A DNA stretch of 64,000 nt. It comes from Varroa destructor. Its lineage: Eukaryota > Arthropoda > Arachnida > Mesostigmata > Varroidae. The DNA lies in NCBI RefSeq assembly GCF_002443255.2, contig NW_019211455.1, positions 20,435,126 through 20,499,125 of the forward strand. The letters run 5' to 3'. A program made the translations under genes and the position numbers. The notes beneath the pieces are model-generated. The model had not been told where the DNA came from. It searched no databases and was given only the letters and a program-made list of their open reading frames with translations. Below are positions 22,449 to 34,830 of this stretch, in pieces; position 1 is the stretch's first letter, and each line of letters starts with the position of its first letter.

Positions 22449-23321
22449 TTGCTATCTGTAGTAATCGTATAAATATCCTAGAAAGAGGTCGACTGAACGC
22501 CTAGGCGGAGCAAGCTGCAGTTCAGCTCAGACTCGGTTGTTAATAAACTTTCGAAGTTTTTTACCCTTTACCGTGTACAAAAGGACAAGATCCTGAATAC
22601 CTTTGGGATACTTGAGTGTCTTAAGGGCTCTTGTCCGATGTGTGCTACGGTTCCAGTTCGAAAAACTACGCGCAGAAAATTAAAGCGAAACAAATGTCGG
22701 ACCTAGCTGCGACAATACTATATTGTGATGATTCAATCAATGATCCGGATACGTTATTTTGTACTTACGTTTTCGTGCAAACGATTAACAATCGGTACTT
22801 TAGCTATGTCTATCTTGCTAGATAGTTATTGGGTATTGACACCATGGCTGGTCTATTAAAGCAATGGAAGTGCTTTTACATTTGTGTCCTCAATGCATAA
22901 TGATGTAGAGTCACATCGATACTATTAGTATCGGCAATATAAATGAGCACCAATATATTTCCCATATCCACCATCGAATGAACAGTTGCTCGTTTGGCCT
23001 TGTTTCAAAGCAACGGACACTTAGCTTTCCGCTGAAGCCGCGTGTTCAATAGCGTAAATTTGCCGGCTTAGCGTACACACGCATCCTGAGTTAGTTGTCG
23101 TCGTAGAAACAAGCTGGCGATGATAAGCCTTTTTCCGTTTAGTAAATACTGTTTAAAATGTTGACTTCATATTCAGTTTTTTTTTGTCAGAATGAGTCTA
23201 TTATTGTTGACAGGATTTTTGCCAATTTCTACTGGGACACTATTTGAATGGCTCGAAGTAGTCTTCATCTACCCAGTGGGCGAATCCCATCGCTAAGAGT
23301 TTTATGTCAGACCTGTAAAGT

Positions 23322-23699
23322 ATGTCAGGTTGTGGTCCTTTAATTCTGCAGACCCAGTTAAGTTTGTTTTTTTTTCATATTGTACCTAGTGGAAATGCTT
23401 TCCTTGGATGCAAGCATTTCAATGCTCATAAACCTCATGAAGATTATCAATTCTTTCGTTCGTTGGGAAGTAGTCTATCTGTTCTCCGCCAACAGGAACG
23501 CATAGCTCATAGAATAGTTGCAATATTTGTTCCTCTCTGGAGTTCATCTGTATCGCCTGCCAGGGTATGCAAGCAACCCAAATTGCGATTTCATTCAGCT
23601 TGGGGTCCTATCGTAAAAGTTATCTATTTTTTTTGTAAGTGCTTTTTTTTCCACTGTGTTCGTACCGCTTTAAGCTTCAAAAATCGTTTATATTGTTAA
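23322..23699 (+). CDS. Candidate ORF, 125 aa, unknown
   Basis: ATG to TAA in T-rich DNA. Several Phe runs (SLFFFH, FFCKCFFFH) come from T homopolymers, which reduces its credibility. The middle part (LRQQERIAHRIVAIFVPLW) is better balanced. A TGTAAGT donor-like site lies inside near 23,634. No domain or signal peptide is clear. Confidence 0.17.
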   Translation: MSGCGPLILQTQLSLFFFHIVPSGNAFLGCKHFNAHKPHEDYQFFRSLGSSLSVLRQQERIAHRIVAIFVPLWSSSVSPARVCKQPKLRFHSAWGPIVKVIYFFCKCFFFHCVRTALSFKNRLYC

Positions 23700-23749
23700 A
23701 TTCTTCCTGATCAGTCTTCTTTTTTCGTTATTACATTTCTGTTATTATC

Positions 23750-26700
23750 TGATTCTTCAGTACACTCGAGTTGCTTTATTTGAACGGAGTTTCTAAAGCA
23801 CTGTGTTAAATGTTACGTAACTCAGCTTGTCAGGAATAGTTATACCAAACTAATCATCTTTACAACAATGCCGACCTTCTGCATGTTCCTCGCTGTTACG
23901 GTTGAATAAGCCTATTGGTAGAAGAAATGCGTAAGAAACCGTGAGTCACTCCTAATACGCGTGAGGTCATTGTGCAGGATACTTTTATGGCCTGCTACAG
24001 ACCTTAAAAGGTTATTACGCGTCGACGCCTTTGTATAATACCTAGCATATTACGAAATATATGAAGTTTACAGCTATACATGAAACAGTGATAAATTTAT
24101 CAGCTCATTTATTCTAGTTGACTGTGAACGTTATTACAGTTCGTGAGTTAAGCGTCTTCGTTTTCCGTATGAGTCCTCAATCATTTTACCGGTGCATCCG
24201 AGTACCTTTATCATGGTACTCCACGTTACTGTAATACGACAACTGGGCCTACTTTCTCGATGGATGACTGTTTTCACGGTGGCGTCCCTTACTCCAACGA
24301 TTTGCGGAATGAATGACACATCATTTAATAGTCAAATTAAGTCCACGTAGCGGATGCAAAAGCTATCATCAAGATGTCATCGCAACTGCCCGTGTACCAA
24401 GTCACCATCAAAATGTATGATATTGGCTTATTATTAAAGATCAATCCGTCCTGATGGTCATTAGCGCCCGCTTCCCCGGAACTCGGCATCGACGCACCAA
24501 GTAGCGTCCAGGAAACACAAAGGAGCTTACTTTCCAGTAACACTTAATCATATTAACTCGAATCTACGACTGTATTATTAACATCATCACCAATGTAGTA
24601 AACTGGAATAGGCCAACTATCCCGAGGACACGAACATTTACGGTGGATATAGAAGCGAGATCATTAAACCGAACCATACTGTATTACGTTGACATGCTTG
24701 TAAACAGCCTTATACTTAAAATGTAGGGCAGATTAGCAACTGCGTTCGGTCTTCGAACACTTCAGCGGCTTCAACTGTAGCTACAGCAGCATACGATTCA
24801 GTTGATTGAAACACCAAGTAACAACCATGGGACAACGGCTGCGTGTAGCAACTGATTGAACCTGCTTGCGATAATATGCTTCATCAGTCTGCAGTACAGG
24901 GCAAATAACAAGAAAGGAACAAAACGCTAACAACAAAAACGTCACAGAAGCAAACAGCAAAAATGATGATTATAAAACCAGCTATCATATAGATGATTAC
25001 GAAATGCTTAAGACGAGAAGCAATACACTATCAATGGGTCGTGTACCGGGAAAAGGGAATAGAAAACGCATATAAACACTAGCTCAAAAAATCTTTCAAG
25101 TACCAAAAAACTAACCCATATAATCATAAACTACTGACGTGTGCTTTACTTTCTTATGCGGAATAGACCCAGATAGTGAACTATCTCTGTTGTATGTGAG
25201 GACACGTAAGATTTATGTGCGTGACCAGTTTTTCAAGTTGGACAAGTTGAATTCATTATTTCCTGCAAGAATCCTGGCTTAAACCTCCTAAATCAGCAGC
25301 CTATTCATCAGTGGCTTTGACCCATGTCAAGAAACGAGCAACAACATCCGATGTGTCACTATTCGCTTATGATATAATTTTATTTTCAAAAGGAGATAAT
25401 TTTCATTTCTTTCATCCAGTATAGTATGGGAGGCGACATTTCGACAATTATTTTTTATCTTTCCACCTATTATAATGGCAATATACATGTACGAATAAGC
25501 AGCGTTCTGACCCACGTCAGAATAGGACGTTATATTTCGTATTATATATCTCAAGTTAACAGATAATTTTTTCTAATTATAGATCTGTCTCGTCCGCAAA
25601 TGACACGTTCGCTCTAGTTCAAGTAAACGAGGATGCAAAATAAAGATAGTCTACGTAAGAGATGTTCAGGAAGTCCGAGCTACCAGTTACTGGTCTGCAG
25701 CTGACCACCGGCTGGCCATAAGGTCTATTAAAATCATATCTAAAGCAAGGGTGACAATCGCGTGCGTGCTCTGTTTGCTGAATGAGTCTTGCCGGTGGAA
25801 AAAAATTTAAAAAGCTTGAAATTCTGGTCGTCCCTTCCAAGAATTGACCTGATACGGGTTATGAGTGTAGACAATTATCTTAGCAAAACTATACGTTGTA
25901 AGTAACTGAAAAAGACGTCTGTGACCAATTGCTAAACAGCCTGTTATAGAAAACATGACCTCGTATAAATTTTCAAGCAATGCGTACTTCTTGTAAGATA
26001 GCTCTGTTTTTCTCAATTATTCCGAAGACGCTTTCAATAGTACGTGAATTATTTGAGTATATACATGTCTTCAAGGTTATATGCTGATGCTACAATGGCC
26101 ATATGTGACGTGTCTCTAGAAGGCCCAAAAAGAAAAGCCACGGCAAGAGTTGCCTGTTTTGGGTGCGGTAGTGAGACTATCAGCAGAAGCTAATTTTGCA
26201 TCGATCGAATCATCAGATCCGCGCAGAACGTTTTTACGAAGTTCTTTCTCATAAGGCACTGTATCTACAGTGAGAAGAGAATGAGACGCAGGCAGAGAGA
26301 TGCATAGCCAGATTACAGGTGAGTACGAGGACATTTCACGGCTCCTGTCATTGTGTCCTAAGCTACTCCAACGGCAAAGGTTGTGACGGCGAGAAACAAC
26401 ATATGCTTCTTGAATGCCATCAGTTATCGCCGTTTTCCTACCTCAAGTTAACCAATTCCAATGCCGAACTCTCGCATTTCTGTCAGAAATTTGCACAATC
26501 TTATAGTAACAGATAAAAACACGCGATTTTCGAGTCGAAAATGCTTGGGTGCAAAATCACGAAAAAGTTAATCTAACATTACCTGAATTTGAAGGTAGTA
26601 ATCTGCTAGTATCGGAAACGTAAGCTAGGTGTAAAAAGCAATCGGAGAGACTGAAGCGTTAAAGTTGGTAGCTTTTTGTGTACACGGTTTATTTTTGGTT

Positions 26701-27100
26701 TGCTCATAGAGAAAAGTATCGCGGATACATATGAGCGAAATAATATCGAATTTTGATTTGGCTAAATTTTAGATGTTTTATAAATTATCCATTCGCACCC
26801 TTAAAATTAGTTAGTAGAATAACGCCCGGCGCATAAATGTCACAGTCGTAAATACATCTTAAGACAAGGCGAAAACTCGAATGAAATCACTGAGGACGTA
26901 TCGACGAAAGCTCTACTTAGTCTGCTCCCAGTTTGCTTAGCAACAATGAGAAAAGACCACTGTATGACTATATAAGCAAATATATGACAGATAAGCCGTA
27001 GTGTCGTCGAAAGATCCGTGAAGATATTGCTTATCGGAGGGCGTCAACATTGGCTCGGCAAGCGGAAAGCCCTCCCTGGGCGACTCTGATAGCCGCTCGA
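23750..27100. other. No gene recognised
   Basis: Frames are short on both strands. A textbook splice donor (ACAG then GTGAGT at 26,318) is present without a convincing upstream exon. A weakly repeat-like segment near 24,020 (GTCGACGCC) was judged inadequate to call. Confidence 0.4.
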
Positions 27101-27421
27101 TTTAAAAATGACGATCCATCAACGGTAAAATCTTACAAACTCCTAGAGATGTCTTATGACAACAATAAGCATTTCCATGTGTACTTGCTGGAAACATGCA
27201 AACATGCCTACGCCAAATAGTCAGAGCCCACTTTATTTAAAGCTTAACGACAGCCATAATGATAGTGTGATAGGTTTTGAAACATCCTTCAAATGGATCC
27301 TGCCGTCCTTAAAGCCGGTCGCTGATAACACATCCATAGTCTAAAGAAAAAGAAAAACACCAATGGATGGTAAGAAATTATGGTTTATCAAAAATTACAT
27401 TAACATTGATTCTTGTCATAG

Positions 27422-27607
27422 TTGGTGTTTTTTGAACACTGGTGTAGTACAAAAAAACGTGTGGAAATATCAGGTAGGCCTGTTTCTCAGAAGTTGGCAG
27501 GCTTGCAAGTATTCGAGGGTGATGCAAATCGTGCATTTAAATCAAGGAGGACGGATCGTGTTTATCATATGCTTAATAAGTTGCATGAAAACGTGGCCAG
27601 ATTTTGA
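27422..27607 (+). CDS. Candidate exon, basic 61-codon segment
   Basis: The frame begins directly after TCATAG, usable as an acceptor with the T-rich stretch before it, and ends at a TGA. The product is charged and basic, ending in TDRVYHMLNKLHENVARF. G is enriched at first codon positions. A longer frame in another phase (ATG 27,363 to TAG 27,696, 111 aa) overlaps it entirely, is richer in Trp and Cys, and looks less natural. Only one can be real, and neither has a recognised domain. Confidence 0.22.
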   Translation: MVFFEHWCSTKKRVEISGRPVSQKLAGLQVFEGDANRAFKSRRTDRVYHMLNKLHENVARF

Positions 27608-27878
27608 ACGAACAAACGCGACGTCTCGATCCTCTACTTTTCCGGTCGGACACAGTCAAGACAGATGTTCTAGGCAAAATGTCTTAGAACATCGGTAGCA
27701 GTAAAAACAAATTTTTGCAGATGGCTGTAGTTTCGTGATGGTCCCCAAATGCTCGTTATTAAATTGCTGTTCATGAAAGGATAACTAGAGGATAATTATT
27801 CTAATAAAAACCATTAGAGTTTCTATGGAACAGCTGCTCATGACAAAAAACAATTTGAGTACAACTGGCATGACTCAC

Positions 27879-27984
27879 CTCATCCAAGTGCTCATCCATA
27901 GTCTTGAGCTTAAGTATAGAACACTCTTTTCGGTGTCCTTTAATTCCGTAAACTTCGCTTCTGTCTCTTTGCTTACCATTCGAT
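27879..27984 (-). CDS. Candidate internal exon with a consensus donor
   Basis: On the minus strand TTTCTTCAAG supplies an acceptor before 27,984 and GATGAG followed by GTGAGT gives a full-consensus donor after 27,879. The 106-base exon is open in two phases. One reads SEVYGIKGHRKECSILK and then LKTMDEHLDE. The other reads KETEAKFTELKDTEKSVLYL. Both are rich in charged residues, as in helical or coiled-coil protein. A second donor-like site (GAATG then GTAAGC) lies near the 5' end. No partner exon was identified nearby. Confidence 0.25.
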
Positions 27985-28099
27985 CTTGAAGAAATCTGAC
28001 TGGTCTAAATCTTCGCAGCATGCTTCGTCGGACTACAGTCTGAGTCCTCAACCTTGACCACACTGATCAGTAAAGATTTTCTTTGCCAGTTGCTTTATC

Positions 28100-31080
28100 A
28101 TATCCCATATTATCCACTCCTTATAACTTACAGCTCTCCTATTGATTGCTCCAAGAAGATTTTCCAGTCATTCAAGATTTTACTCATCAGATATCTCTTT
28201 CCTCGATTTCACCCTTTTCTGCCCAGTTAAAGTGTGGTACTTAACAGTGGTGCCTGACATAAGTAGTTTAGTGGGATGTAGCAATATCGACCCTGTTTTC
28301 TTGTTAATTGTATCGGTGTGACCTAATTGAGGTCCTCACGCGCTTGTTAGAGTGCGGCGCAGGCCATAGAGCCGTTTTAGAGAATTTTCCACTTTATTTG
28401 TGTTAATGGTAGCAGCTTGTCAGTGATAGCTTGCTGATAAAAAGCTCAGGCAACGGAGTTGATTATTATTATTACTATGCTAAAATAACATTTGAAAGTA
28501 ATAATTAGGGAAAAAAAAAGAGCTAAAGCTCATCGCACTTTTGCATACAGTTATTTTGGATGTTAATGTAAGAGGACGCTAGATTTAATTCTAAGGTAAA
28601 AAATTATCAAAATTTCAATAGTGTTTTTTTTAAAGATAGATGTGGCCTGGAAGGTGATTTACGTTCCGCCGGTTTACGTAAGTCCGTCGCATTGCAGGCG
28701 AGCAACGTGACTGAAACAATCCAACTATTATCCACGCAGCTGATGCAGTTCCTTAAATTCAATGACGATTTCCTAACATTTCAGTAACAACCTAGGCTAT
28801 TGGTTGTTAATACCACGTAATACCTTCTCGAAGCTTACATGGTAAACATTTGGAGCGAAGGACTTCCGTTACCGAAGAAACGTACTCAAGACCCTGAACC
28901 TAGCTATTTATCGATATGGTAATATGTATCCAACGGAGCGTTAAGGAAATTCTCAGACTCATCTATGAGCCACCAGATAAGTGATCTCAACTCCTTTAAG
29001 CCCTTGCAGTATAGTATATAAGACCTTTAGTGAAAAATCTAATTAAAAAAAAACTATAGAGCTTATGGAATATTATTAGAATCACCGAAAAGGACGTCGT
29101 TTACGTATGCTCAAAACTCGATGAGGTGCATTTTGATGTCGCTATAAAGTGAATATATTTCCAAACATTTTATAAACAAAATAATTATACGCACAAATTA
29201 TCTTGACCTAATACGTACCAGGGCTTCGACATAATTATCTTGTCCAGCCCAGTAATTGTTAAAACTTCGCTTATTGGTTCGAACCGTTAGAATAGCGACG
29301 CCGGTTCCGCACATACCTTTAGCAAACATTTAAATTCACTGAAGTTGATTGAAAGCTCGTGACCCGTTGTGACGACCGTAGGAACGCCAACAGGGCCTGC
29401 TCAGAGAAGTCAAAAATCTCAGCTAAGCCTTTTTTAAGTCTTTTTTAAGCTAAGCCTCTCTTTAAGTTAATTCTTTATTTCCTTTTTGCCCTCTTCGAAA
29501 ATTCGATACAGAAAATGATGCAGATAACGCTAGAATTCATATTTCGCTAAGTGTGTTCATACAATATATAAGTATTTGCGTTTTATATGGCAAATTTATA
29601 TTTATACCGTTCTGTTAGATCTGATTCGCATTGCCAGCCGCCCCTATTCAGCTTATCACTAACGTTCTAAGTTTCTTTCATTTGTAAAACTCAATATGTA
29701 ATTATCTAACTTAAATTAACTACGGCGAGAATGTCGGCCATAGACAAAGCCAGGTTTGAGACAATTCTCCCGAAGCTGCAATATGGAAAATTTTGCATTT
29801 GGGTTTGCATTCGTCGAGCAGGCTTACTGAGTTATACTCTAATTCTGAGATAAAGAACTTTGGACACTAATATATCCTCGGTACCTTGGTGTTATTAGTT
29901 CGCCAATGTTAACTTGCTTAGAATTTGTCTCAAAAGCCTGGTTAGTCTTTTCATCAATCGAGTTTTCAATCATTATATGAACCGTGATAGTTGGTATTAT
30001 ACAAGTGTTCTATTGTCAGATTAATTACAATGATGTTTATTAGAAGGTTCCGACCATTTAAATTATATTATTATTATTTTTTTTCTCTCTGCCACGCTTA
30101 CCAAAGATTGCTGTGTTGACCCTTTTCCTCCCCTTCTTTTTCCTAATCTTCCCAACAGATTTGCCCCATACAGAGCCCTTGTTATGCTTAGCTTTTTCTT
30201 TTCTCAGCAATACGTTATCGACAAATCCAGTCCACAAATGCAGGCATCAGCCTGAGGGTCGCTAGGTTACTGTTCGTCTGATGGCTGATTCCCTCATGTA
30301 ACTTCATACGGAAAAAATACAATGTTTAAGAAAATCGAGGCTATCATCTCTATAGCTTGGGTCTGGCCAGTTTGCACTTTGCCTTACACTTCAATTAAAA
30401 CCATATATCTTACAAATCCTCAAGCAGTGCTCCGGTGTGTATCATTTGCGTAACTTTTATGAGTGACAGATGCACCACATTTCCGCTGTATCTGCGATAA
30501 GAATCATTAGTCAATCCTATGCTACAAAGTATTTTCCTCTCAGAAAACATGTACCGTAATAACATGCTACATTTTTGAATTACTTGAGAAAGATTCTGGT
30601 CTTCCAACGCTCTAGTACGACGGCCACCAAAACTTGGGTCAGAGTTTATTGTGACGCGATACTTAGTAACCAGTTTAAAGTGGGGATCTATTCTTAAGGA
30701 AACAATTGTATACTTACAAGCGAAGCGGTGATTTTCAGGGAATCGCCAGCTTGTCCAGTATCATGGAGACGCTAGAGATAAAGCCTGTGCGTGTTATAAT
30801 AGAAACATACATATTTTGTATTATAGAATTAACCGATAATAAATATCATCTGTAAAAATGTAAGAAGAAGCTAATTAATCTAGGTTGCTATTTGGCAATT
30901 TAAGATCCAGTCATTCTATAAAGTTTATTGTACTTTATATATCGGCTTTATTTCGGATTGAAGTTTTTGTATTAACGAAATATCGTTACTGTCTCATCAG
31001 CTCAATGGCGGCACACAGATTCATTTTAGCAAAGTGACATTGTAGTCACCAAAATCATCTGCGGCCAATGTCAGTACCAT
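28100..31080. other. No gene recognised
   Basis: AT-rich, with homopolymer runs and frames no longer than 65 codons. A 10-base direct repeat AGCTAAGCCT (29,421 and 29,448) flanks T-runs. Nothing else is supported. Confidence 0.45.
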
Positions 31081-31135
31081 GACCTCCTTACTTACTGGCC
31101 GCCGTGTTTACAAACGCAGTCTTCCTATCACACCC

Positions 31136-31477
31136 CTACCACCGCTGTGAAGATCTTACTAAATTATTGGGGTCCATATATATGTCACTATATCTAATAT
31201 ATGTACAATGTAGAATGCAATTCGGCGCATTGCTTAATTTTACGGATGATTCAAGCGACGCATTTTCATCTTCAGTAATCAACACAGGGAGCGATTTTAA
31301 TTGTACTCCCCATTCTTCCTGTAAGCACCACTTAACCACAGCAACCGCTGTTAATGTCACTGCGTTATTGACAATGATACATTGGTCAAGCATTATACGA
31401 ATGATGTGAGGATCTCTGCCTCTTTGGCACACCTTAGCCACTTTGTCGGTACATCTGTTACTGTCGCCGATAACCAT
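31136..31477 (-). CDS. Candidate ORF, 113 aa, unknown
   Basis: Minus-strand ATG to TAG. About two thirds of codons start with a purine and close to a third with G, a coding-type pattern. The product has a hydrophobic central segment (VNNAVTLTAVAVVKWCL) followed by an acidic region (LITEDENASLESS) and five cysteines in all. A + strand frame of 101 codons lies almost opposite (31,104-31,409, starting at GTG) and contains N-glycosylation-type NFT and NCT motifs. Mirror openness is expected when purine-N-pyrimidine codons dominate, so the true strand is uncertain. Confidence 0.25.
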   Translation of the reverse strand: MVIGDSNRCTDKVAKVCQRGRDPHIIRIMLDQCIIVNNAVTLTAVAVVKWCLQEEWGVQLKSLPVLITEDENASLESSVKLSNAPNCILHCTYIRYSDIYMDPNNLVRSSQRW

Positions 31478-31862
31478 TAGTTAATAGCCAAGTTGCTTTA
31501 CTGATTCCTCGAGCGATCCAGTTGTCCTACTTTGACAAGCAGGCCCCGCAAACTGAAGACACTTCCCTTCTTTTACATGTTGTAGTAAGACGTTCTATTC
31601 TGATGCACTCACGTAGAGTGCCAGGCCGTCGCATCACAGGCAAGGGCAATAGCAATATTTGGAGCATATGAAACACGTCATGCAGAGGTTCGTGAGAAGC
31701 ACCGGCCTCTAGTTCTGCTAAGGCATAAGCACCTGCGAGCGACCCTGACATATACGCACGTACTCGGAAATACTTCTGTAAGACCGTAGGACTCTGCAGA
31801 GGTCCGCGTGGCCTCTATATCTATCGGCTTTTAAGCATCGCCTATTTCGTTTACTCTCCGAA

Positions 31863-32048
31863 ATGGAGAAGGGCAATCTAGAGACGCTAGCGGTGGCCTC
31901 TTACCCCTCAGAAGTGACAGAGATGGGTCCGTTTCTGGGACACATGTGTCAAGGGGGACTCCTATTCGTGCTGTTCAAGCGTATCCTGTCGACGGCAGGA
32001 GCCACTGGAACCGAACTTGGGGTGTGGCGATATGATGTCGACGTGAGT
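31863..32048 (+). CDS. Candidate first coding exon ending in a GTGAGT donor
   Basis: An ATG in good initiation context (G at -3 and +4) opens a frame. After 62 codons it reaches GTCGAC followed by GTGAGT, a strong donor, at 32,048/32,049. Third positions are about 60% G or C against roughly 40% in the surrounding DNA. The exon would encode an N-terminus with MEKGNLETLAVASYPSE and a hydrophobic stretch (GGLLFVLFKRIL). The frame stays open to 32,171 if not spliced, where it becomes Leu-rich. No domain is recognisable in this short segment. Confidence 0.3.
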
Positions 32049-32199
32049 CTTCCTCTCGTGATTCCAGTTTTATTGGCGCTTGGAAACTTCCTACCCGCCA
32101 GCCTGGCGCACTCTTCTTTTTATTTTTTGATTTTTGCTTCTAGCCTACGACCGCCAATGCTGCTCGTCTAGGCCTAACAAGCACGGGAATAGTTCATTC

Positions 32200-34550
32200 T
32201 TCTTTCTCGAATGCGTCACTTCCTAAAGGAAAACGACTTGTTAGATTTTGCTGCAAAGAGAATAGTACACATAAAGATAGACTGATATCTGTTATTTAAT
32301 TTTGTATACCCACTACCACGCATCCCCGACCTCGGTAACGCTAACCGAGACAACACGGCCTGCGTGCCGCTACTGCCGAAGCTACACAGCTGCTGGTCGA
32401 AAAAGGGGCGAAGCGGCGCGACCACTCAACCAACATCACGCTGAATGAAGCGCACGCACTCAAATTATACAGTTGTGTGTATATGGAAAACTGCTAGAAT
32501 ATGCTACAGATGACAGAAAGCGTATATGTAACAGATGTAAAAACGTGACAATAAGGTAGTGATCACTTGTAGAATATTCGCTGAATTTCAAGTCCCGTGC
32601 AAAACAGGGTAGGCGGGCTGGTACCTTATCTAGGTGCATGTAGAAACATTTCAAACACTGTGTATGTGGACACAACTGTGAACATGAAACGGATTCGAAG
32701 TTGTTATTTTTATTGTCTTTATCACGTATAAGCCAGTCTCGGGATAGGGCATTATGCTTCGTTTGATTACGAAATATAGTTAAGTATTTTATTGTTGCAA
32801 TCGAACTAAGTGGACCAATAAACAGTAAGAAGCTAAGCTAAATCATGCTTTTTCGTTTTGGCCATACCAAACTAGTTTTGCATTGTACCTTGAGGGCTTT
32901 TAAATTACTAAGGCAGCGATGCCGATGACCGAGTAAGATTTTTTTGCAAAAATGCCCTTTGACGATATGAGGCGTTCTATACCATGAGGCTTAACGGTAT
33001 TCAATGCTTCGAAACAAAGATAGGTATATAAGCAAATGCAATCAGTAAGTAGATTAGAACTAATTTGTACGCATGTACAATAGATCAATATCATGACACG
33101 GTGCCTATTATTCCATTTAATGATCGCTCACACACCAGTAGTTTTTTTGAGCCACATGATTGGATGAGCGACCACCAATAGGGCTTAAGGGCCTTTTTCC
33201 ATTGCAATATATATATATATATATACCTGGGAGTACAAGTCGAATATGCCTGCGTCCATTTAATCAAATACGGCTAACCCTTCTAGCTATACGGATAACA
33301 ATAACCTTAGCAAATTTTCTCCACACCTGTGGCTCCTTCAGAATATCCTACATGTTGTATATACGATATTTGCAACGCTATATATTGAAATGGTAGGCGA
33401 TTGAAAGAACTGTAAAATAAACCTGTCTGTGTTAGGACTGTCACCCGGAACGTCGGCAGAGAATCAGCGAGACGTATTATCCACGTATCCAAATTAACTT
33501 ACTCTGATGCAGATGCGTATAATTACATCAAGCGATGTACTTGTTGCATCGATCATTTCTGAGACCGGCTTGACTGCCGCGAATAAAATTCGACGACATA
33601 GAGGCGCTCATCATCCAAGAAACAGAAATCAGCTCGTCAACCATAGCAAGCTACTTACGGACAACTGGGCCCAACCCGACCTTCAATGTCAAGTGTGACG
33701 GCTCAATCTCCGCATAATGAGCGACACTTCAACCATTGTTACCCGTTTATCTTATTTTTTGGTTACTTTTTTGGCCTCTGGTCCTTTCTCCTTCTAGGCA
33801 ACTACATTCAACGATTCTCATGTAGAGGGAGGAGCAGGGAAACAAAGATAGGGCATTGGGAAGGGACTTAAATCCCAAAGAAAACGCTTTCTGGAGCAAT
33901 ATGTAAGCCAGAAGCATCATTGGTCCTCCTTTTAACGAAACTAATACTATGAGGAGATGATCTCGGGCTTTCTTGCACTCTACATCGTTGAAAACGTTTT
34001 GCAAGACATGTAGTTTTAGCAGGACGGTTCTCTTATCGACGTAGTTAATAACATAATCGCGTTATAAAAAAAATCATGACGCCGATAGGTTCTCCAAACG
34101 ATGTGACAAAAATTCGTTGAACCTTTTTTATGAAAGTACCTAACAGCAAGGTGCTTTACTATCATCCACAGACGGTAGACTACCTTGAAAAGAAATACCC
34201 GCGTCATTTTGGGTTTAGGACCAAATATTTGTGAATAAGTAAGATAGGTCAAGTGGATAAAACAAAGAAATCCGGAGAAACCGATCCTATTGTTGTTGTC
34301 TCTAATCTAGCTTAAATGTATAGATATTAAGTACTTAAGATTGCTTTTGTTGGCTTTATTTGAAGTTGCTCCCGATTAGGTGGTTGTTCCAGTACTTACT
34401 ATTGTTTTAATTGTAAGTCAACCATATAAGTAAAGCGGACTGGCTTAGCTTTATTATTGACTGGCAGGGTCGAGCGCTTCACGATCGCTCGCTTTTACCC
34501 GTTTTAGTTACAGATGTATATTTGTTCATAGGCTGATATTATAATGCTTG
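32200..34550. other. No gene recognised
   Basis: Short frames on both strands only. Contains the AT repeat at 33,207. No other feature is supported. Confidence 0.4.
33207..33225. repeat. (AT)n microsatellite
   Basis: About nine perfect AT units. Confidence 0.88.
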
Positions 34551-34584
34551 CATTATTACAACTCAGTTACACCTCTCAGGTGCG

Positions 34585-34830
34585 ATGGCCTCATTCTGTG
34601 ACTTGTCTCCAGTGAATTTTACTCCATGTCCAGATTTCCGTATAATGTTTTCCTGTGTGTCGGGCGCGATTTCGTTCCTTCCGAAACCGACTAAGGAGTT
34701 GCATAACTTCATTGTCGGCGCCTTGCATGAGCCCGCGACGGCAGGCTCAAACAACGAGGCTCCCTGCCATCCCAAAGCAAATTTTGCTGTCGTAGCAGTA
34801 TTCGCGACTGTGACTGTGTTCTCTGCTTAG
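34585..34830 (+). CDS. Candidate ORF, 81 aa
   Basis: ATG to TAG. The product has Cys/Phe/Pro residues early (CPDFRIMFSCVSGAISFLP), a middle LHNFIVGALHEPA, and a hydrophobic C-terminus (FAVVAVFATVTVF) that could be a short membrane segment. A 70-codon minus frame overlaps. There are no splice or initiation features beyond the ATG. Confidence 0.16.
   Translation: MASFCDLSPVNFTPCPDFRIMFSCVSGAISFLPKPTKELHNFIVGALHEPATAGSNNEAPCHPKANFAVVAVFATVTVFSA

Noticed and set aside
23950..24050. Possible fifth copy of the SINE-like repeat (GTCGACGCC then ACCTAG)
   Set aside because: Only a nine-base exact match plus scattered bases; left-edge motifs absent.
29271..29287. GGTTCGAACC B-box-like sequence
   Set aside because: The flanks do not form a T stem in either direction and no A-box is present.
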